DNA of 17,137 nucleotides from an uncultured Spirochaetaceae bacterium (GTDB lineage Bacteria; Spirochaetota; Spirochaetia; Treponematales; UBA12059). This document shows, one piece after another, positions 13,829 through 17,137 of this stretch. Position numbers and translations under genes: made by a program. Location of the stretch: contig CALKWG010000457.1 in NCBI GenBank assembly GCA_938004315.1, positions 1-17,137 on the forward strand, written 5' to 3'. Numbering within the stretch: the stretch's first letter is position 1; every line of letters begins with the position of its first letter. The notes beneath the pieces are model-generated. The model was not told the DNA's origin, did not search any database, and saw only the letters and a list, made by a program, of their open reading frames with translations.

Positions 13829-14712
13829 CAGATGAGGCCGCGCTTATAGAGCAGGTACAGGGCCTGCGTGCCCTTGTCGCCCAGGCCCTCGTCGCAGACC
13901 TTGGCGAAGAAGCCTTCGACCAGTTCGAGGCCCGGAAGCCGCAGGCCCGAAGCGCGCGCCGAGCTCAGGGCGATGCGCAGGTCCTTGAGGTAGTGCTTGG
14001 CGTAGAATCCCGGCTCGAAGTCGCCGCCGAGCATGCGCGGCGCCATGTTCACCAGCTGCCAGCTCTGGGCCGCGCCGCCGCCTATGCTTTCCAGCACGCG
14101 GCGCGGGTCTAGGCCGCCCTCCTCGGCGTAGCGCAGGGCCTCGATCGTGCCCATGAGGGTGCCGGCGATGGCTATCTGGTTGGCCATCTTGGTGCGTTGG
14201 CCGGCGCCAGGGCCGCCCTGCAGGATAACGGACTTACCCATGACCTGTAGGAGCGGCAGGACCTCGTTAAAGGCGGCTTCGTCGCCGCCGACCATGATGC
14301 TTAAGGTTGCGTTACGTGCGCCTAGGTCCCCCCCGGACACCGGGGCGTCCAGGGCCTTGAGGCCGCGAGCCGCCGCGGCCGCCGCGATGCGCTCCGCCAG
14401 CGCGGGGTCGCTCGTGGTCGCGTCTATGAGCACGGCCCCCGGCTCGGCCGCGGCGACGACGCCGGCCGGTCCCAGATAGACCTCCTCCACGTCGGAGGGG
14501 TAGCCCACCATGGTGATGACGACGCGGGCGCCCCGCGCGGCCTCAGCCGGGCTGGCCGCCCATCGAGCGCCGGAGGCGACGAGAGCGTCGGCCTTGGCCT
14601 TGGTCCTGGTATATACGCGGACGGCCGCGCCGGCCTTGACCAGGTGGCCGGCCATGCTCGCGCCCATGACGCCGGCGCCAATGAAGGCGACCGTACAACC
14701 CTTAACGTCCAT
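13828..14712 (-). CDS. 3-hydroxyisobutyrate dehydrogenase-family beta-hydroxyacid dehydrogenase
   Basis: This 294-residue cytoplasmic oxidoreductase uses NAD(P) to oxidise a beta-hydroxyacid or reduce its semialdehyde. The Rossmann motif GAGVMG is at 12-17, an Arg (R36) after the second strand hints at NADP, the substrate motif DAPVSGG is at 122-128, and the catalytic Lys is K175 in GQRTKMANQ. The KDLRIAL stretch in the C-terminal helical domain is also typical. Tartronate semialdehyde reductase and 3-hydroxyisobutyrate dehydrogenase cannot be separated by eye. The start is fixed by GGAGGAT 6 bases upstream. It lies 29 bases downstream of the DUF355 gene and overlaps DUF2804, so all three form an operon. 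Confidence 0.92.
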   Translation of the reverse strand: MDVKGCTVAFIGAGVMGASMAGHLVKAGAAVRVYTRTKAKADALVASGARWAASPAEAARGARVVITMVGYPSDVEEVYLGPAGVVAAAEPGAVLIDATTSDPALAERIAAAAAARGLKALDAPVSGGDLGARNATLSIMVGGDEAAFNEVLPLLQVMGKSVILQGGPGAGQRTKMANQIAIAGTLMGTIEALRYAEEGGLDPRRVLESIGGGAAQSWQLVNMAPRMLGGDFEPGFYAKHYLKDLRIALSSARASGLRLPGLELVEGFFAKVCDEGLGDKGTQALYLLYKRGLI

Positions 14713-14741
14713 GACTATCCTCCGTCGGCGTCCGCAACGCC

Positions 14742-15239
14742 TTAGCAGAATTTATAGCCGAAGCGGCGTAACAGGCCCTTGCGATCCGCCTTATCGGCCT
14801 CGCCCTCGACGCCCTTAGGCGAGAAGCCGTCGATCACGCCCATGATGCCGGCGCCCTGCTCGCTCTTAGCTACTACGACCTGTACCGGATTGGCGGTAGC
14901 GCAGAAGACGCGGCAGACCTCCTGGCAGGCCTTGATCCGGTCGAGCACGTTGATGGGGAAGGCGCCGGGGCCGAGCACCAGGTAGAAGCTATGGCCGGCG
15001 CCGGTCGCCTCGGCGCAACCCGCGGCGTCGGCGATCAGCGCCGGATCGTTGCCCTCGGTCCGTATAAGGCAGGGCCCCGAGGCCTCGTTGAAGGCCAGGC
15101 CGTATTTAGCTCCCGGTAGGCTCGCCGCCATGATCTCGGCCAGGTCCTCCACGGTCTTAATGAAGTGCGACTGGCCTATGATGATATTCGCATCCTTGGT
15201 CCAGGAAAGGTTGACGAGGCTGATCGAGACGTCGTTCAC
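14742..15239 (-). CDS. adenosine-specific kinase family protein (DUF355/PF04008)
   Basis: This 165-residue protein matches the small DUF355 family along its whole length. It has IIIGQSHFIKTVEDL near residues 19-33, FNEASGPCLIRTEGND, GAGHSFYLVL, FPINVLDRIKACQEVCRVFCATANPVQVVVA, MGVIDGFSPKGVE and a final RKGLLRRFGYKF. An archaeal member is reported to bind adenosine/AMP and was named adenosine-specific kinase; physiological activity in bacteria is unproven. The frame is open to 15353, but GTG 15239 is chosen because a perfect AGGAGG (15251-15246) lies 6 bases upstream and the family starts here. It is the first gene of the operon with the dehydrogenase and DUF2804 genes. Confidence 0.88.
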   Translation of the reverse strand: MNDVSISLVNLSWTKDANIIIGQSHFIKTVEDLAEIMAASLPGAKYGLAFNEASGPCLIRTEGNDPALIADAAGCAEATGAGHSFYLVLGPGAFPINVLDRIKACQEVCRVFCATANPVQVVVAKSEQGAGIMGVIDGFSPKGVEGEADKADRKGLLRRFGYKFC

Positions 15240-15324
15240 GGCTATCCTCCTGGCGCGTATGCCGCCGCGCCGCGCGGGCGAAGCTACGCGGGAGCCCCGA
15301 AGGCGGGCCCCGCCGGGCGGCCCT

Positions 15325-15353
15325 AGTCTACCTTCATCCCGTAGAGTGCGCAA
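15325..15353 (-). promoter_or_regulatory. weak candidate promoter of the DUF355 operon
   Basis: On the - strand TTGCGC (15353-15348) and TAGACT (15330-15325) are 17 bases apart; matches are 3 and 4 of 6. TAAAAT (15368-15363) is a better -10 but lacks a -35. The start of transcription would leave a leader of about 80 bases. Confidence 0.3.
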
Positions 15354-15390
15354 GCGCGCGCGATTTTAGTCGAATTCTCATTCTAGAATA

Positions 15391-15419
15391 TTGATTCATG
15401 CGACGATGGGCGGCATATT
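15391..15419 (+). promoter_or_regulatory. promoter of the tetR-efflux operon
   Basis: TTGATT (15391-15396) and CATATT (15414-15419) are exactly 17 bases apart, each matching consensus at 4 of 6. The start of transcription would fall near 15426, inside the operator dyad. A 10-base palindrome, ATTCTAGAAT (15380-15389), lies just upstream. Confidence 0.5.
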
Positions 15420-15449
15420 ACACAGTTACAGGGTAATTTGTGTAATGCC
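15412..15449 (+). promoter_or_regulatory. TetR-family operator dyad
   Basis: ATTACACA (15417-15424) and TGTGTAAT (15439-15446) are perfect inverted repeats around a 14-base centre, which itself contains TTAC-AGG-GTAA. GGCAT (15412-15416) and ATGCC (15445-15449) extend the symmetry with a two-base slip. TTAC/GTAA thus occurs four times in symmetrical order. The site covers the end of the -10 and the start of transcription of the tetR gene, a normal place for autorepression. Confidence 0.75.
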
Positions 15450-15502
15450 ATAGCAAGCTCAGTGGCCATACCGGTCACCCCGCCCTAGACCGAGGAGAGC
15501 CC

Positions 15503-16117
15503 ATGTCAGACCAAACCAAGGCGCGCATACTGGAAGCGGCCGGCGCCATCTTAAAGCGCCAAGGCCCCGAGCGCCTGACCGTCGAGGCCGCCGCCGACCT
15601 GGCGGGCGTCAGCCGTAAGACCGTCTACAATCACTTCCCCAACCGCTTCGCCCTGATCGACGAGGCGACGACGCAGTGGGCCGAGCGGACCATCGCCGCG
15701 CTCGAGCTCGTGGCCGGCGACGAATCGCTGGGCTTCATCGAGCGGCTCAACACCATCGTCGAGCGCGGCTTCGCCGAGCTCCGCTCGGGCGGCTGCCTGG
15801 GGGCCGAGCCCCCGGCCGCCCGCGAGGCCGGCCCCGAGGAGGGCGTGCGTCGCGCGCTCCGCGCCAAGCTCCGCGCGTTCATCGAGGGCATCGTCAGCCA
15901 GGCGCGCGCGGCGGGCCTCGTGCGCGAGGACTTCGAGCCGCGTCGCCTGACCTGGGTCCTGGTGAACGTCGTCGAGGGGCTCCTCTTCATCGACGAGCCC
16001 GAGGACGAGCCCTTCGCCCGTTTCGACATCCTGCGCGACTCGCTGCGCGCGGTGCTCGGCGGCGTCCTGACGGAGGACGGCGAACGCGCCCTGCGCGGCT
16101 CGCCGATATACGCATGA
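15503..16117 (+). CDS. TetR/AcrR family transcriptional repressor
   Basis: This 204-residue repressor has an N-terminal helix-turn-helix at residues about 26-46 (TVEAAADLAGVSRKTVYNHFP), the invariant TetR pattern, followed by an all-helical ligand-binding and dimerisation domain with VNVVEGLLFID near the end. It probably represses its own operon through the dyad at 15412-15449 and is released by a compound that the efflux system exports (inference). GAGGAG is about 8 bases before ATG 15503. The stop overlaps the next start as ATGA, so regulator and efflux protein are coupled. Confidence 0.93.
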   Translation: MSDQTKARILEAAGAILKRQGPERLTVEAAADLAGVSRKTVYNHFPNRFALIDEATTQWAERTIAALELVAGDESLGFIERLNTIVERGFAELRSGGCLGAEPPAAREAGPEEGVRRALRAKLRAFIEGIVSQARAAGLVREDFEPRRLTWVLVNVVEGLLFIDEPEDEPFARFDILRDSLRAVLGGVLTEDGERALRGSPIYA

Positions 16118-17092
16118 AGGCGCTCCGCTGGCTCGTCCCCATCGCCATCGTCGCGGCCGCCGGCGCGCTGCGCGTCTTGGCGCCTAAGCCGGAGGCGGCC
16201 GCGGCCCTGCCGCCGCTACCCGTACGCGTTACCCGCCCCGAACGCGGCGACCTGACGGAGGCTCTGCGCCTGAACGCCCACGTCGAGTCGGAGAGCATGG
16301 TCACGGTGCTGCCCCTAGTCTCGGGGGTCATCCAGGATCTCTTCGTAGACGCCGGCAGCCGCGTGAAGAAGGATCAGATCATCGCCCGCATCGACGCTGC
16401 GCGTTTCGAGCTGCAGCTCAAGCAGGCCGAGTCGGCCTATTTCTCTTCCAAGTCTACCTATGAGCGCGTCGCCCAGCTGTACCGCGCCGCCGCGACCAGC
16501 CAGCAGAACTACGACCAGGCCAAGGCCCAGTACGAGGCCTACGCCTCCCAGTACGAGCTGGCCAGGCTGCAGCTGGGCTACGCCTCGGTGAAGAGCCCGG
16601 TGGACGGCGTCGTGCTCATGAAGCATCTCTCGGTCGGGGCGCTGGCCGCGCCCGAGCGCCCCCTGGTCACCATTGGGGATCTGGGGCAGCTGGTCCTCCG
16701 CGTACGGGTGCCCGAACGCCACTATGCGGCCTTCCTAGCCGGCATAGGGATCATGCCCATAGCCGTAGAGGACGCCTCGGGCCGTCGCTACGCCGGGCGC
16801 TTACGGACCGTGAGCCCCTTCGTCTCGGCCGAGAGCAAGAGCTTCGAGGCCCTCGTAGCCATAGAGGGCGATACCGAGACGCTTCGCCCCGGCATGTTCG
16901 TCGGGGTGGAGTTCGAGCTGGCCCGCTGGGTAGCTGTCTTGAGCCTGCCCTACGAGGCGCTCTCCGGCGACGGCCGGGTCTGGTTCGTCGAGGGCGACGC
17001 GGCCCGATCGGAGGCCTATAGGCCGAGCGCCGGCTCCGCCTCGCGCTTCGTCGTGCCGGAGGCCTGGGCCGAACGCGCAGTGATCGTCGAAG
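16114..17092 (+). CDS. RND efflux membrane-fusion protein (HlyD/AcrA-type), 3' end missing
   Basis: The genomic part gives 326 residues of a periplasmic adaptor that joins an inner-membrane RND pump to an outer-membrane channel. A signal/membrane anchor occupies about residues 5-23 (no lipobox). The first half of the barrel-sandwich domain is VSGVIQDLFVDAGSRVKKDQIIARID; an alpha-hairpin follows (LQLKQAESAYFSSKSTYERV through YELARLQLGYA); the second half is VKSPVDGVVLMKHLSVGALAAPERPL; then a beta-barrel ends in LRPGMFVGVEFEL. Most of the membrane-proximal domain is present, so only a short tail seems missing. The apparent C-terminus I-G-R-A-H-V and stop (17093-17115) is translated adapter and must be removed. 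The pump gene would be expected next, beyond the window. Confidence 0.92.
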
Positions 17093-17137
17093 AGATCGGA
17101 AGAGCACACGTCTGAACTCCAGTCACCGAATACGATC
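17093..17137 (+). other. Illumina sequencing adapter with index: artefact, not genomic
   Basis: From 17093 the sequence is the 34-base TruSeq read-1 3' adapter (it opens AGATCGGAAGAGCACACG and ends CCAGTCAC at 17126). Then come an 8-base index CGAATACG (17127-17134) and ATC, the first bases of the flanking P7 segment. The match is exact. The 3' junction could shift by a base or two if the genome shared the first adapter bases. Confidence 0.98.

Noticed and set aside
15240..15353. N-terminal extension of the DUF355 protein
   Set aside because: A perfect AGGAGG 6 bases before GTG 15239 and the family length both place the start there; the extension is Arg/Gly-rich.
15676..16113. Arg-rich N-terminal extension of the membrane-fusion protein
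   Set aside because: It is the tetR gene read in another frame; the adaptor starts at 16114 with its signal anchor and an ATGA overlap.
16801..17109. - strand frame at the contig end starting M-C-S-S-D-L
   Set aside because: Its start lies in adapter sequence and the rest is antisense to the efflux gene.
1..17137. CRISPR arrays, tRNA or rRNA genes, transposase genes, phage genes
   Set aside because: No direct-repeat arrays, cloverleaf-like conserved sequence, or recognisable recombinase or phage proteins were seen on either strand.

Overview
This is a GC-rich (roughly two thirds G+C or more), densely packed bacterial chromosome fragment with 20 protein genes that I can support. No phage, transposon, CRISPR or RNA-gene cluster is visible. 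The gene set fits a free-living or host-associated anaerobe, and my best guess is the Spirochaetota. That guess rests on a relaxed lipobox on an FKBP lipoprotein, ThyX instead of ThyA, a DUF2804 protein, a UPF0158-GNAT fusion and a COG4586/4587/3694-type ABC exporter. It comes from family resemblance only, not from a marker gene. Gene-internal ribosome binding sites are strong (GGAGG types), while several first genes of transcription units have none and may be read from leaderless mRNA.

Layout. On the + strand are an FKBP-type prolyl isomerase lipoprotein (219-908) with a textbook terminator, then a compact unit of a stand-alone cyclic-nucleotide-binding protein (1030-1557), a short-chain dehydrogenase-like protein lacking the catalytic Tyr and Lys (1559-2332) and a TauE/SafE permease (2417-3178). 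Positions 3179-3447 are non-coding but rich in perfect hairpins, including a possible closed multi-branch fold. On the - strand follow a DUF4395 membrane protein (3448-3951), whose promoter carries a perfect AT-rich dyad between -35 and -10, and an Ada methyltransferase/regulator (4051-5181). Divergent from ada is a three-gene ABC-2 exporter operon (5452-8152) with a long hairpin in its leader. Then on the - strand come a UPF0158-GNAT fusion and a D-serine dehydratase-like PLP enzyme (8203-10253). On the + strand are a PHP phosphoesterase and thyX (10304-12047). On the - strand are a VapC/VapB toxin-antitoxin pair with its own operator (12072-12703) and, reading towards it, a three-gene unit of an adenosine-specific-kinase-family protein, a 3-hydroxyisobutyrate dehydrogenase-like protein and DUF2804 (12749-15239). 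At the right end a TetR regulator overlaps an RND membrane-fusion protein (15503-17092) behind a clear operator.

The last 45 bases (17093-17137) are not genomic. They are the Illumina TruSeq read adapter plus an 8-base index, so the contig ends here by artefact and the efflux gene carries a false C-terminus.

The most interesting items are the two operator/promoter arrangements (3959-3986 and 15391-15446), the structured non-coding block at 3197-3339, the leader hairpin at 5368-5409, the apparently leaderless starts, and an unusual codon pattern in which A-ending codons concentrate in the NTA box. I do not see a convincing wholly new multi-gene system.
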